From Lachnospiraceae bacterium (GTDB lineage: Bacteria > Bacillota_A > Clostridia > Lachnospirales > Lachnospiraceae), in NCBI GenBank assembly GCA_024684065.1, contig JAIKXO010000109.1:1-64000 (forward strand): a stretch of 64,000 nt of DNA, written 5' to 3'. The position numbers and the translations under genes are program-made. The notes beneath the pieces were generated by a model. It was not told the origin of the DNA, did not search any database, and saw only the letters and a program-made list of their open reading frames with translations. Positions 1 through 8,078 of this stretch are shown here, one piece after another. Numbering within the stretch: the first letter of the stretch is position 1; every line of letters starts with the position of its first letter.

Positions 1-78
1 AGGATTATTATGTAGAGTGTGAGCATTCATTCCATTAAGATCTCAATACGTACGACAAATGATCCGAAAGGATCGGGT

Positions 79-107
79 AAGGGAGCCGTTGAAACGGCTC
101 CCTTATT
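79..107 (+). terminator. Rho-independent terminator
   Basis: A GC-rich stem of about 11 bp (AAGGGAGCCGTT pairing with AACGGCTCCCTT) is followed by ATTT. It probably ends a gene that lies before the window. The first 60 bases show no supportable gene. Confidence 0.75.
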
Positions 108-110
108 TCT

Positions 111-196
111 GCGCCGATTTGCGAAGCAAATCGCGCGCTTAAGCATAAACTTTAGTTTATGCCGATTCGGTCTGCAAAGCAGGCCAAATCATTTCC
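111..196 (-). repeat. Interspersed three-hairpin repeat, copy 1
   Basis: Reads as the reverse orientation of the unit tandemly arrayed near 49.1 kb. Three short stems in order: GATTTGC/GCAAATC, CATAAAC/GTTTATG, and an imperfect ATTCGG/CCAAAT arm, ending in the shared ATTTCC. The small ORF across it is a by-product of the repeat. Confidence 0.8.
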
Positions 197-319
197 TTTA
201 TAATTACCTTTATAAAAAGTTCATCTCCACACAATAAATAATATACTCAATGTTTACAACAGTCAATAGATAAATATCAAACGTTATTATATATTACGTC
301 AAATGATCACGCACGATGT

Positions 320-1768
320 TTAATTGCCATTACCTGATCCGCATGCCTTGCATCCTCTGCAATCACCTTTTTTGTCCCAACAATAGGTGCAGAGCTTTTC
401 TCTTCCTAATCCGACGGATTCGATCATGTCGTCGAGCCTGTGGAAACGCAGGGAAGTGAAGTTAAGCTGCTTTCGTATCTCTTCGACCATATCCCTGTAA
501 TTTCCCGAATCGGGGTTTGAGTATTCGGAAAGGACCTCGTCGGATACTTCCTCACCTTCCCATTCCCGTATGACTCTTCTTGTTATAAGGTCATATTCGG
601 AATTTGACCGGGAAAAATTAAGGAACCGGCACCCATACAGAAGGGGAGGACAGGCAGGCCTTATATGAACCTCTTTGGCCCCGCTCATATAAAGAAACTC
701 GGTGGTTTCCCGAAGCTGTGTCCCTCTGACGATCGAGTCGTCGATAAGCAGCAGGGATTTATCCTTTATAAGAGCGTTAACCGGTATGAGCTTCATCCGT
801 GCTATGAGATTACGCTGGCTCTGGTCTGTAGGCATAAAGGAGCGCGGCCATGTGGGCGTATACTTTATAAACGGTCTTGAAAACGGTATGCCGGAGGCGG
901 TTGCGTAGCCTATCGCATGGGCAGTTCCGGAGTCCGGAACACCGGCAACGAGATCGGGGGATACGTCATCCCTTTTGGCGAGAAGGCGTCCGCATTCATA
1001 TCTCATGGTCTCTACGTTTACGCCTTCATAGGTAGAGGTGGGATAGCCGTAGTATATCCATAAAAAAGTGCAGATCTTCATACTGTCCTGAGCAGGCCTC
1101 AGTGTTTCAAAGCCCTCAGGGGTTACATATACGATCTCTCCGGGACCTAATTCCTTTTTATCGCTGTACCCCAGATTGATATAGGCAAAGCTTTCGAAGG
1201 ATACGCAGTATGAATCATCCCTGCCGCCTATCATTATCGGAGTCCTTCCGTAAAGATCCCTTGCGGCATAAAGACCGTGCTCAGTCATTATCAGAATGCT
1301 CATGGAGCCGTCTATGATCTCCTCGGCATAAGCGATGCCTTCCTCGAAAGTGTCCTTCTGATTTATGATGGAAGCCACTAATTCAGTAGGATTTATATTG
1401 CTGCCGCTCATTTCGAGAAACTGTGTCTTTCCGACCGCAAAAGCATCCCTTACGAGCTGATCCGTATTATTTATCTTTCCGACGGTAGTAATTGCGTAAC
1501 TTCCGAGATGTGATTTTATCAGAAGAGGCTGGGGTTCATAATCTGAGATACAGCCTATTCCGATACATCCGTCGAAATCAGCTACATCTCTTTCGAATTT
1601 TGTTCTGAAAGGAGAGTTCTGGATGTTATGGATGGCACGGTCAAAGCCTCTGGAACCGTACATGGCCATGCCGCCACGCCTCGTTCCGAGATGAGAATGA
1701 TAATCAATACCGAAAAAAAGATCGTACTTGCATTCCCTCTTCGACACAACTCCGAAAAAACCGCCCAT
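320..1768 (-). CDS. PurF-like amidophosphoribosyltransferase lacking the Cys nucleophile
   Basis: A 482-residue homologue of glutamine PRPP amidotransferase, the first enzyme of purine synthesis. An N-terminal class II amidotransferase-like domain (about 1-230) is followed by a phosphoribosyltransferase domain carrying the PRPP-binding signature LLLIDDSIVRGTQ and a C-terminal cysteine cluster (CTYCWDKKGDCRGCKAC). The start at 1768 is chosen because AAAAGGAG lies just upstream; an upstream extension to 1951 would run through a repeat copy. The mature protein would begin GGFFG where canonical PurF has CGVFG, so the catalytic N-terminal Cys is replaced by Gly. Glutaminase activity is therefore doubtful; ammonia-dependent synthase, regulatory or other phosphoribosyl transfer activity is possible. 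No other pur gene is adjacent. The family is clear, the function uncertain. Confidence 0.85.
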   Translation of the reverse strand: MGGFFGVVSKRECKYDLFFGIDYHSHLGTRRGGMAMYGSRGFDRAIHNIQNSPFRTKFERDVADFDGCIGIGCISDYEPQPLLIKSHLGSYAITTVGKINNTDQLVRDAFAVGKTQFLEMSGSNINPTELVASIINQKDTFEEGIAYAEEIIDGSMSILIMTEHGLYAARDLYGRTPIMIGGRDDSYCVSFESFAYINLGYSDKKELGPGEIVYVTPEGFETLRPAQDSMKICTFLWIYYGYPTSTYEGVNVETMRYECGRLLAKRDDVSPDLVAGVPDSGTAHAIGYATASGIPFSRPFIKYTPTWPRSFMPTDQSQRNLIARMKLIPVNALIKDKSLLLIDDSIVRGTQLRETTEFLYMSGAKEVHIRPACPPLLYGCRFLNFSRSNSEYDLITRRVIREWEGEEVSDEVLSEYSNPDSGNYRDMVEEIRKQLNFTSLRFHRLDDMIESVGLGREKLCTYCWDKKGDCRGCKACGSGNGN

Positions 1769-1813
1769 GATGTCTCCTTTTTTGCCTGATGTAATGATCT
1801 GTTCCGTATACTG

Positions 1814-1878
1814 GACTGACCCGGCGTAAAGTGCGTTTATGCCCGAGCATGCGACCTGCTTCGCAGATCGGTTCAGTC
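1814..1878 (+). repeat. Interspersed three-hairpin repeat, degenerate copy 2
   Basis: Contains the GCGTAAA/TTTATGC arm and a CTGCTTCGCAG hairpin followed by ATCGGTTCA, matching the last two hairpins of the family. The first arm is eroded. It lies in the leader of the PurF-like gene. Confidence 0.5.
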
Positions 1879-1981
1879 CGGTATTGAAACGGATCCTTAT
1901 CGCCTGCCTTAAGTTCTGAAAACATAAAAAGTTTATCATCCCGATCATCAAAATACAATTCTAAAAAGTGCCAAAATCTAG

Positions 1982-1987
1982 TATAAT
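1982..1987 (+). promoter_or_regulatory. -10 box (TATAAT) at the start of the GT-C gene
   Basis: A perfect TATAAT ends only six bases before the ATG at 1994. A weak -35-like TTCTAA sits 17 bp upstream (1959-1964). No Shine-Dalgarno sequence lies between, so transcription would begin at about the start codon. Confidence 0.55.
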
Positions 1988-1993
1988 ATAGGC

Positions 1994-3493
1994 ATGCAAA
2001 ATTCGTCATTTGAGATAAAACCGTTCATATATCTTGTACCGGTAGTGTTTATCCTTTGCTTCTGCCTTGATACCACACAGGAGACACTGAAAAATCCGGT
2101 TTATCTGTTTTTATTTCTTTCTGTAATGATAATTGCAGGACTTCAGATGGGAAGGCTCAAGGATGAAGAGACGGATGTAGTATATCTGATCATTGCTATG
2201 GGAATTTTCCTGAAAATACTGTATGTGCTTTACACGGCCATATGGACGAGGCAGCATGATGTAATAGATTTCGGCGTTGGTGAGGGACACGCAGGATATA
2301 TTGAGTATATATATTTCAATCGATCGCTTCCGACGGGAGATCCGAGGGAAAAATGGGCGTTTTTCCATCCGCCGCTTCATCATGTGATCTCAGCTGTCTG
2401 GATGAAGATCGGAAACAGGCTGGGCCTTGCCTACAGACAGCTTCAGGAGAACATCCAGGCGCTGACGCTATTTTATGTATCCGCATCTTCTCTTGTTTCG
2501 TATTTTATCTGTAAGGAGCTGGGGCTTAAGAAAAACGGAAAGATCATAGCGATGCTCATTATTTCGTTCCATCCGGTTTTCGTCATTATGTCAGGGAGCA
2601 TAAATAATGATGCGCTGTCCCTGTTTTTTATGATCCTTTCCCTGTATATCCTTATCCTCTGGTATAAGGAACCGAAGCTTACCTATATCACAGGTCTGGC
2701 TTTGTGTATCGGCCTTTCAATGTTTGCGAAACTGTCGGGAGTTATGGTCGCTCCTGCTGCAGCCGTGCTTTTTGTCCTTAAACTTATAAAGGACAGGGGA
2801 AACATCCTCAGGTATATCTTCCAGTATATTATCTTCGGGCTCATCGTATTTCCGTTAGGTATAGGGTGGGAGATAAAGAATATGATAAGATACGGAATGC
2901 CTTTTAATTACATTCCTCCTGTAGGGGAGCAGCTTGTAAGGACAGACCTGTTTTCGAGGCTTTTCGATATCAGGACAACAAGCATTTATCCCATGCTTAC
3001 GATAAACGGCGATGCTTTTGATGAATACAACGTCTGGCTTTCCATGTTCAAGACTTCGATATTTGACGATGTGAACATGTCCCTTGAATGGCCGGTGTTA
3101 AACCCCTCTTCGTTTGTTATGTTTACTTCGGGGGTGGTGCTTGCGTTTGTTTGCTTTGCGGCGATGATAAAGGTGTTGGTCACGGTATCCGGCGCGGATA
3201 AGGAGGGAGGGCTGCTCTTTGAGTGGAAGCTCATGCTTTTTGTCTTTTACCTTACGATGATGGTTTTGTACCTTAATTTCGCTCTTGGTTCATCCAATTA
3301 CAGCGCTGAGAGCTTTCGGTATATTTCCGCGGTGATTATCGTAGAAGCTTTATTTGTGGGAATATTCGCGGATGCTCTTGCAGGTTCGGGGGAGGTTTTG
3401 AAGGTGAGGAAGCTTAAGGGTATATATGTGATCACGGGAACTTTCTGTGTATCATCTTTTGTGACCTATCTGCTTTTAGGATTTGCCAGGTGA
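1994..3493 (+). CDS. GT-C (PMT/GT39-like) membrane glycosyltransferase
   Basis: A 499-residue polytopic membrane protein with about ten or more hydrophobic segments. The long first external loop holds an acidic patch (DVIDFGVGEGHAGYIEY) and then FHPPLHH, the arrangement typical of dolichyl/polyprenyl-phosphate-sugar dependent GT-C enzymes of the PMT/ArnT type. Such enzymes move a sugar from a lipid carrier to a cell-surface acceptor outside the membrane. The acceptor cannot be inferred. The next in-frame Met is about 45 residues in and would remove the first membrane segment, so 1994 is kept although no ribosome site precedes it. It is divergent from the PurF-like gene and has no obvious operon partner. 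Confidence 0.8.
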   Translation: MQNSSFEIKPFIYLVPVVFILCFCLDTTQETLKNPVYLFLFLSVMIIAGLQMGRLKDEETDVVYLIIAMGIFLKILYVLYTAIWTRQHDVIDFGVGEGHAGYIEYIYFNRSLPTGDPREKWAFFHPPLHHVISAVWMKIGNRLGLAYRQLQENIQALTLFYVSASSLVSYFICKELGLKKNGKIIAMLIISFHPVFVIMSGSINNDALSLFFMILSLYILILWYKEPKLTYITGLALCIGLSMFAKLSGVMVAPAAAVLFVLKLIKDRGNILRYIFQYIIFGLIVFPLGIGWEIKNMIRYGMPFNYIPPVGEQLVRTDLFSRLFDIRTTSIYPMLTINGDAFDEYNVWLSMFKTSIFDDVNMSLEWPVLNPSSFVMFTSGVVLAFVCFAAMIKVLVTVSGADKEGGLLFEWKLMLFVFYLTMMVLYLNFALGSSNYSAESFRYISAVIIVEALFVGIFADALAGSGEVLKVRKLKGIYVITGTFCVSSFVTYLLLGFAR

Positions 3494-3626
3494 AGCGGCA
3501 TTGCTTACGGGAGTGGAATGCGGTATAGTATATTTGGTTTTTTACAAAATAGAATTTATAGATAATGATACATTTTGAAATCTTTATTAATATATATTCA
3601 AAAATTTTTTGTTCGGAGGATCTGAT

Positions 3627-4493
3627 ATGAGCATTTTATCAGGGCTTGATTCACTGGGACTTGGAAATCTGTCATCCATGGAGCTTTATGACAAAGATGA
3701 AAGGATGACGGATACGGAGGAAGAGAAGGTTAAGCCTGAACAGAACCAAAAAACGCTTAAGCTCATGACTGAGAAAGACTATGTCTTTCAGAAGACCTAT
3801 GTCTGTCCCGTGTGCGACAAGGAGTTCAAGTTTCCTACTATCCGCTCAAATAAGGCCAGGCTCATAGGAACGGATATGGATCTGCGCCCTAAGTATTCCC
3901 AGGTGGATCCGTTAAAATATGACGCTATCAGCTGTCCTTACTGCGGATATTCGGCGCTTGTAAGGTATTATGACCAGCTGACCTATCCTCAGGCAAGGCT
4001 TATCAGGGAGAATATATCCGTTAATTTTACGTCAATGGAGACAAAGGAACTTCTGTCATATGATGATGCTATCGTAAGGCACCAGCTGGCCCTTGCAAAC
4101 GCAATGGTTAAGAGGGCAAGGGCAAGTGAGAAGGCGTATATCTGCCTGAAGACGGCTTGGCTGATAAGGGGAAAGATCGAAAGCTTTGATTTTGAACCAA
4201 ATTCTCAGAACGGAGGGATATACGAAGCAGAGGAACAGGAGAAGGAGCTTATAAAGAACGCGATGGAGGGGTTCCTTGGGGCAAGGCTGAATGAGACCCC
4301 GCCAATCTGCGGAATGGATAAGGTGACCATCGACTATCTTATAGGAGCTCTTGCCTATGAATGCGGAGAGATAGAAATTTCGGCCAAAATGGTGGGGACT
4401 GTGCTTTCCAATAAAGGGGCCGGAAAGAAGATGAAGGATATGGCAAGAGAGCTCAAGGAAAAGGTAGTGGCAGAGCTTAAAGGACGCATGTAG
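3627..4493 (+). CDS. DUF2225 family protein
   Basis: A 288-residue soluble protein. After a variable acidic N-terminus it carries two CxxC pairs (CPVCDKEF near residue 60 and CPYCGY near residue 100), which look like a zinc-binding module, followed by a helical C-terminal half with repeat-like Ala/Lys segments. This matches the DUF2225 family of Firmicutes, whose function is unknown. The ATG at 3627 is preceded by GGAGGA (3615-3620) with a six-base spacer; the upstream TTG at 3609 is not needed. It stands alone between two intergenic regions. Confidence 0.8.
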   Translation: MSILSGLDSLGLGNLSSMELYDKDERMTDTEEEKVKPEQNQKTLKLMTEKDYVFQKTYVCPVCDKEFKFPTIRSNKARLIGTDMDLRPKYSQVDPLKYDAISCPYCGYSALVRYYDQLTYPQARLIRENISVNFTSMETKELLSYDDAIVRHQLALANAMVKRARASEKAYICLKTAWLIRGKIESFDFEPNSQNGGIYEAEEQEKELIKNAMEGFLGARLNETPPICGMDKVTIDYLIGALAYECGEIEISAKMVGTVLSNKGAGKKMKDMARELKEKVVAELKGRM

Positions 4494-4588
4494 GATAATA
4501 AAACAGGGCTACCGTCTGAACGCCGGGATATGCGCCTGTCGCAGGGCTGCGTTTTAATAGATTTGGACGGCAGGAATGCTGATTCTGC

Positions 4589-4618
4589 TTGACAAAGCGC
4601 GTGGGATGAATGTACAAT
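4589..4618 (+). promoter_or_regulatory. Sigma-A type promoter (TTGACA-N18-TACAAT)
   Basis: A consensus TTGACA at 4589-4594 and TACAAT at 4613-4618. It points to the gene at 4995 and predicts a leader of about 370 nt that contains repeat copy 3. I recognise no known riboswitch in that leader. Confidence 0.65.
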
Positions 4619-4774
4619 AAGATCAGCAAAAGGATTTGCTAAAGCGTAGTCATGGATGGCTCATTTCTTATCTTATTTGTATCTGTCATTCAAATATGAG
4701 ATCTACGATTTTCCAGTCCTTTATGAAAACAGGATATTATTGATTGTGGGCAGATATTGATGTCTTACTGTACT

Positions 4775-4859
4775 GCACCGGGTTGCGAAGCAGATCACGT
4801 GCTTTGGCATAAACGTAATTAATGCCGGTTTTGTCTGTTTTTCAGACCGGTTCATTTCC
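4775..4859 (-). repeat. Interspersed three-hairpin repeat, copy 3
   Basis: Reverse orientation. The final arm is a strong GGTTTTGTCTG/CAGACCGG stem ending in TTCATTTCC. It lies inside the predicted long leader of the 4995 gene. Confidence 0.75.
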
Positions 4860-4994
4860 TTCTTCGGGATAGTCAGTCGGATATTTCGGAGGATACGGTT
4901 ATTTTGGACATAGACAGGATATTTGTCCGGATCTTTCACTTTCTGTTTTCAGGGTAGAGTAAACCGTTTTAGACTAAGTAAAGGAGGAAAAGCT

Positions 4995-5645
4995 ATGAGT
5001 GGTACAATTTCAAGTATTGCGAATTCACAGAGCGCGTCAGCCGTTTATAAGACGGATACGAAGGGCGCTGCCTCGGCTAAGGCTTCTGAAAGCGAAGCTT
5101 CCGTGGCAAAGTCGGAAGATGTTGCAGCCGTGTATGAGAAGTCCCAGGCGTCATCACAGAATAACGGGATCTATTCTGTCAACAAGATGAGCGAGAGCGA
5201 CAGGGCTGCCTTTGTTAACAAGCTTAAACAGGAACAGGCGTCTCAGATGGAGTCGTTTAACAAGATGGTCATGGATACCGTTCTTGGACAGTCCAAGTCC
5301 GCAACTATAGCAGCCGGCAGCGATGAGATGTGGAAGTTCCTTGCAAGCGGGGAGTATACGGTAGATGCCGCGACAAAAGCCAGAGCCGAAGAGGATATTT
5401 CCGAGGATGGTTATTGGGGGGTTAAGCAGACCTCTCAGAGGCTCTTTGATTTCGCAAGCGCCCTGGCCGGCGATGACGAGGAGACCATGAAGAAGATGCA
5501 GGAAGCGGTCAAGCAGGGCTTCAAGGATGCAGGCGCGGTATGGGGAAAGGACCTTCCGGATATAACGAATAATACGTTAGATGCGACAAATAAGCTGTTT
5601 GATGATTATTATGCTTCAAAGAAACAGATTGAAGGAGAGGTATAA
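4995..5645 (+). CDS. Hypothetical protein, DUF5610-like C-terminus
   Basis: A 216-residue hydrophilic protein without signal peptide or membrane segment. The first 60 residues are low-complexity Ser/Ala/Lys, then a helical region follows. The C-terminal 70 residues (SQRLFDFASALAGDDEE ... QGFKDAGAVWGKDLPDITN) resemble the DUF5610 family, whose role is unknown. The start at 4995 follows a strong AAGGAGG at 4981-4987; the longer in-frame start at 4923 has no ribosome site. It has its own promoter, a long leader and a bidirectional terminator downstream, so it is probably monocistronic. The family match comes from recognition of the motif pattern and should be treated as moderate. Confidence 0.7.
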   Translation: MSGTISSIANSQSASAVYKTDTKGAASAKASESEASVAKSEDVAAVYEKSQASSQNNGIYSVNKMSESDRAAFVNKLKQEQASQMESFNKMVMDTVLGQSKSATIAAGSDEMWKFLASGEYTVDAATKARAEEDISEDGYWGVKQTSQRLFDFASALAGDDEETMKKMQEAVKQGFKDAGAVWGKDLPDITNNTLDATNKLFDDYYASKKQIEGEV

Positions 5646-5676
5646 GATCACTTAAGCTTTTGTGCTTATCGCAGAT

Positions 5677-5713
5677 AAAAAGAGCGGGCCGCCTGACAGG
5701 CCCGCTCTTTTTG
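5677..5713. terminator. Bidirectional terminator
   Basis: AAAAAGAGCGGGCC and GGCCCGCTCTTTTT form a long stem with an 8-nt loop. It serves both the plus-strand 4995 gene and the convergent lipoprotein gene. Confidence 0.9.
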
Positions 5714-5732
5714 CGATGACCCGCAAGTCCGC

Positions 5733-6920
5733 TTAACCGGGGGCATACTCGTCGTGTATGACCGTAAAATAGGAATCATATATATCGAAGAAACCGGTCG
5801 TTGTTATCCCGTCTTCTTTTTCATAGGAAATTGACTGCCACAGCGGTTCGTTCAGGTTTGATTTTAACGTAGTGATATATTCTTCGTAAACGGTGCTGAA
5901 TGTGTCCTGCTTGGTCTTCGTGATGATCGCCTGCTTGTTTTTTTCTGTGGCTTCTTTATTGAAGGTACTTTTGCATTTTATTATATGATAACCATATTCG
6001 GTCTTGATAATGTCGCTGATCTCACCGTTTCCGAGTGAGAAGGCGGCATTCTCGAGGGAATACGGCATGACTCCGCGCCCGAAGGTGTATTCTGTCTGGC
6101 TGTCCTCGTTATAATAGCTGTCTGCGAGGACATCGAATTCTGTTCCGTCATCAAGCTTTTTCTTTATTTCCAGAGCTCTTTCATAGGCCTTTTGCATATC
6201 CTCCCTGGAATAATCCGTACGGTTTCCGTAGGCATCGGTTTTATAGGTTTTTACCAGGATGCTTCCTATGGTTATGGTCCTTGCGGCATCATCGCTTATT
6301 TCAGGCTCTATGCCGTCAGTGATCTCGTGATAAAGCTTGTCTGCTATGGCGTAGTCCTTATACATATCATAGATATCCGTCTCGGTAACGCCCAAAAGGG
6401 CAATCTCACTCTCGTTAAGGGAGTCCATATAAAATTTTGCCGCGGCAGTGATCTTCTGTTCGTCCTCTTCATCAAGAACAACACCCCTTTCCGCGGCAAG
6501 CAGGTTAAGTGCCTTTATCTGCGCGAGCCTTGCGAGGATGGTCTCCTTATACTTATCCTCGACGGTGACTTCAGAAGTGGCTGTATCATTGTTTGACCCA
6601 TTTCCGCTGTCTATTGCTACTGAAAAAGCACTGTCAGGTTCCTCGGGGTCCTCTAGGTCCGAAACAGCCATGTCATCAGAAGGCTCGGAGGGAAGTTTTG
6701 TTTTCCATATTTCCGGGCCGAAAAGCAGGTCATAGCTGTTTTCGGAATTGACGAGATAAACCATTACCTCTTTTTTAAAGCAGGAGGAATTCTCGATACG
6801 GAATACTTCATCCTCAAGAAAATCGGTTGTAAGGACGATCTCGGTCTTTCTTCTGCCACAGCCGGGAAAGAGCAGAGATATTATGATCAGAAGTATAAAA
6901 GCTGTTTTATTTATATTCAT
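5733..6920 (-). CDS. PrsA/SurA-like peptidyl-prolyl isomerase lipoprotein
   Basis: A 395-residue predicted lipoprotein. The signal peptide ends in the lipobox LLFPGC (Cys21). A flexible acidic Ser/Asp/Pro region (about 75-120) is followed by a SurA-N-like helical region (about 120-210) and a parvulin-type rotamase domain (about 212-315) with FGRGVMPYSLENAAFSLGNG and the closing GYHIIKC. Such foldases sit outside the membrane and help secreted proteins to fold. The ATG at 6920 is the only start that gives a signal peptide, but no Shine-Dalgarno precedes it; instead an inverted-repeat element abuts the start codon. The orthologous role (PrsA) is inferred from domain order. Confidence 0.8.
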   Translation of the reverse strand: MNINKTAFILLIIISLLFPGCGRRKTEIVLTTDFLEDEVFRIENSSCFKKEVMVYLVNSENSYDLLFGPEIWKTKLPSEPSDDMAVSDLEDPEEPDSAFSVAIDSGNGSNNDTATSEVTVEDKYKETILARLAQIKALNLLAAERGVVLDEEDEQKITAAAKFYMDSLNESEIALLGVTETDIYDMYKDYAIADKLYHEITDGIEPEISDDAARTITIGSILVKTYKTDAYGNRTDYSREDMQKAYERALEIKKKLDDGTEFDVLADSYYNEDSQTEYTFGRGVMPYSLENAAFSLGNGEISDIIKTEYGYHIIKCKSTFNKEATEKNKQAIITKTKQDTFSTVYEEYITTLKSNLNEPLWQSISYEKEDGITTTGFFDIYDSYFTVIHDEYAPG

Positions 6921-7126
6921 ATATTATGATGTGAGGGTAAAAAGTGATATCAAGCGTGGTTCCGTGCTTTGCACTTCCACCACGCTCCCCAATATTCGCA
7001 ATCCGTGGGGCTCCCTCCCCACTTCTTGCTCATATTGTGGCGGGTCATAAAACCTTTCACCCACTGGCAAGCAGGCTTGCCGTGGGTTCAGGCTTTTGAC
7101 CCTGATATCATATTATGCTGAGGAAG
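6919..7126. repeat. Structured element with imperfect terminal inverted repeats
   Basis: The left end (from 6919, CATATTATGATGTGAGGGTA) and the reverse complement of the right end (7102-7126) match at about 21 of 25 positions. Between them lie hairpins AGCGTGG/CCACGCT, GTGGGG/CCCCAC and CCCAC-GGCAAG/CTTGCC-GTGGG. It resembles a non-autonomous palindromic element inserted directly upstream of the lipoprotein start codon. Confidence 0.6.
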
Positions 7127-7150
7127 TATCGCTTTACTGTTTTTGTTACA

Positions 7151-7278
7151 ATTCAGCGCTTGACCGGCGCTGAATCTTAACGCAAATCCATCCTTAACCG
7201 CCTTCGGCGATGGACGATGTGCTGTTGGTCATATTTACATTATCTGCCCGATTCACGCAGTAAATGCGTGGATCGGGA
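7151..7278. repeat. Cluster of hairpins
   Basis: TTCAGCGC/GCGCTGAA, CCATC/GATGG around GCCTTCGGC, and CCCGAT-CACGCA/TGCGTG-ATCGGG follow one another in the gap before the 7411 gene. No ORF is supported. It may be part of the neighbouring element or an independent untranslated structure. Confidence 0.45.
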
Positions 7279-7410
7279 CTGTCCGATGAATTATTCCGGC
7301 GTCTGAATTATAATATATAGTATAACATAAATGTGGAATTATTATGTTTATTATGTTATCATATTTAGGAAAAATCGGTTCTACGGTTTGGAATGAAAGG
7401 AGTATATCAA

Positions 7411-7779
7411 ATGGCTAAGCTTGGAAAGATTCTGGGATTTGCCGCGATAGCGGGAGCTATACTTGGAGGTATTTATTATTTCTTCTTCAGGGATGAAGAG
7501 GATGGAGAAGAAGGGGCTCTCCCGAAGGAAAGCGAGATCAAGAACTTTTTTGACGAGATGCCTTCGAGGGAATATGTATCCTTAAACAGAGAAGCGTCTG
7601 ATAAGGATTCCATGAAAGAATCGATAAAGGAAAAGATCGATCAGTCGGTAAAGGAAAAAGAAGAGAAGAAACGGGAAGAAGAAGAAGGCGTGGGTATCGT
7701 AAAGGAAGATGTTGATACTACCGAGCCTGAGTTCGAGGATTTTGAGCTGGATGAGGGGTCAGAAGATAAGGACGAGTAG
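7411..7779 (+). CDS. Small membrane-anchored acidic protein
   Basis: A 122-residue protein. One N-terminal hydrophobic segment (about residues 4-24, ILGFAAIAGAILGGIYYFFF) is followed by a highly charged tail rich in Glu, Lys and Asp with a predicted coiled-coil stretch (about 65-100). AAAGGAG lies eight bases before the ATG at 7411. The layout suggests a single-pass membrane protein with a cytoplasmic or surface tail. I recognise no family. It lies before the htpG control region, with CIRCE between. Confidence 0.65.
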   Translation: MAKLGKILGFAAIAGAILGGIYYFFFRDEEDGEEGALPKESEIKNFFDEMPSREYVSLNREASDKDSMKESIKEKIDQSVKEKEEKKREEEEGVGIVKEDVDTTEPEFEDFELDEGSEDKDE

Positions 7780-7791
7780 TTTTTATCGGAT

Positions 7792-7820
7792 TTCCCAGTG
7801 TGGACTCTTTTTTAGATAAT
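7792..7820 (+). promoter_or_regulatory. Possible upstream htpG promoter
   Basis: TTCCCA (7792-7797), 17 bp, GATAAT (7815-7820). This would place the CIRCE element in the early transcribed leader, its usual position. The match to consensus is moderate. Confidence 0.4.
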
Positions 7821-7850
7821 GACCGGTTTATGAATGACGGACACACATTG

Positions 7851-7877
7851 TTAGCACTCAGTTAAGCTGAGTGCTAA
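7851..7877 (+). promoter_or_regulatory. CIRCE operator (HrcA site)
   Basis: TTAGCACTC, nine bases, GAGTGCTAA: a perfect match to the CIRCE inverted repeat bound by the heat-shock repressor HrcA. The hairpin is followed by a T-run and could also help to end transcription of the 7411 gene. Confidence 0.93.
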
Positions 7878-7884
7878 TTTTTTC

Positions 7885-7913
7885 TTGACATTTGGTTTTG
7901 TCGGTATTACACT
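7885..7913 (+). promoter_or_regulatory. htpG-proximal promoter
   Basis: Consensus TTGACA (7885-7890), 17 bp, TACACT (7908-7913), starting eight bases after CIRCE. Repressor bound at CIRCE would abut the polymerase. Confidence 0.55.
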
Positions 7914-8078
7914 CTACTTTGTAAACAGAGAAGCTTCAGTAACTATTCAGGCCAATCGCAAATATTTACTGTCTGCGGTCTTTTGGTGCATACCGTATGT
8001 GGTTATGTAGGTTGTGCGCGACGGTGGCAGGGCTTATAAAGAGGCTGAAATAATAAAACAGGAAAGAGAGTGATAACT

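Noticed and set aside
1769..1951. N-terminal extension of the PurF-like protein
   Set aside because: It crosses a repeat copy and lacks a ribosome site, whereas 1768 has AAAAGGAG and matches the family start.
4625..4994. Riboswitch in the long leader of the DUF5610-like gene
   Set aside because: I see only repeat copy 3 and a weak AGCAAA/TTTGCT stem; no conserved core of a known aptamer is recognisable.
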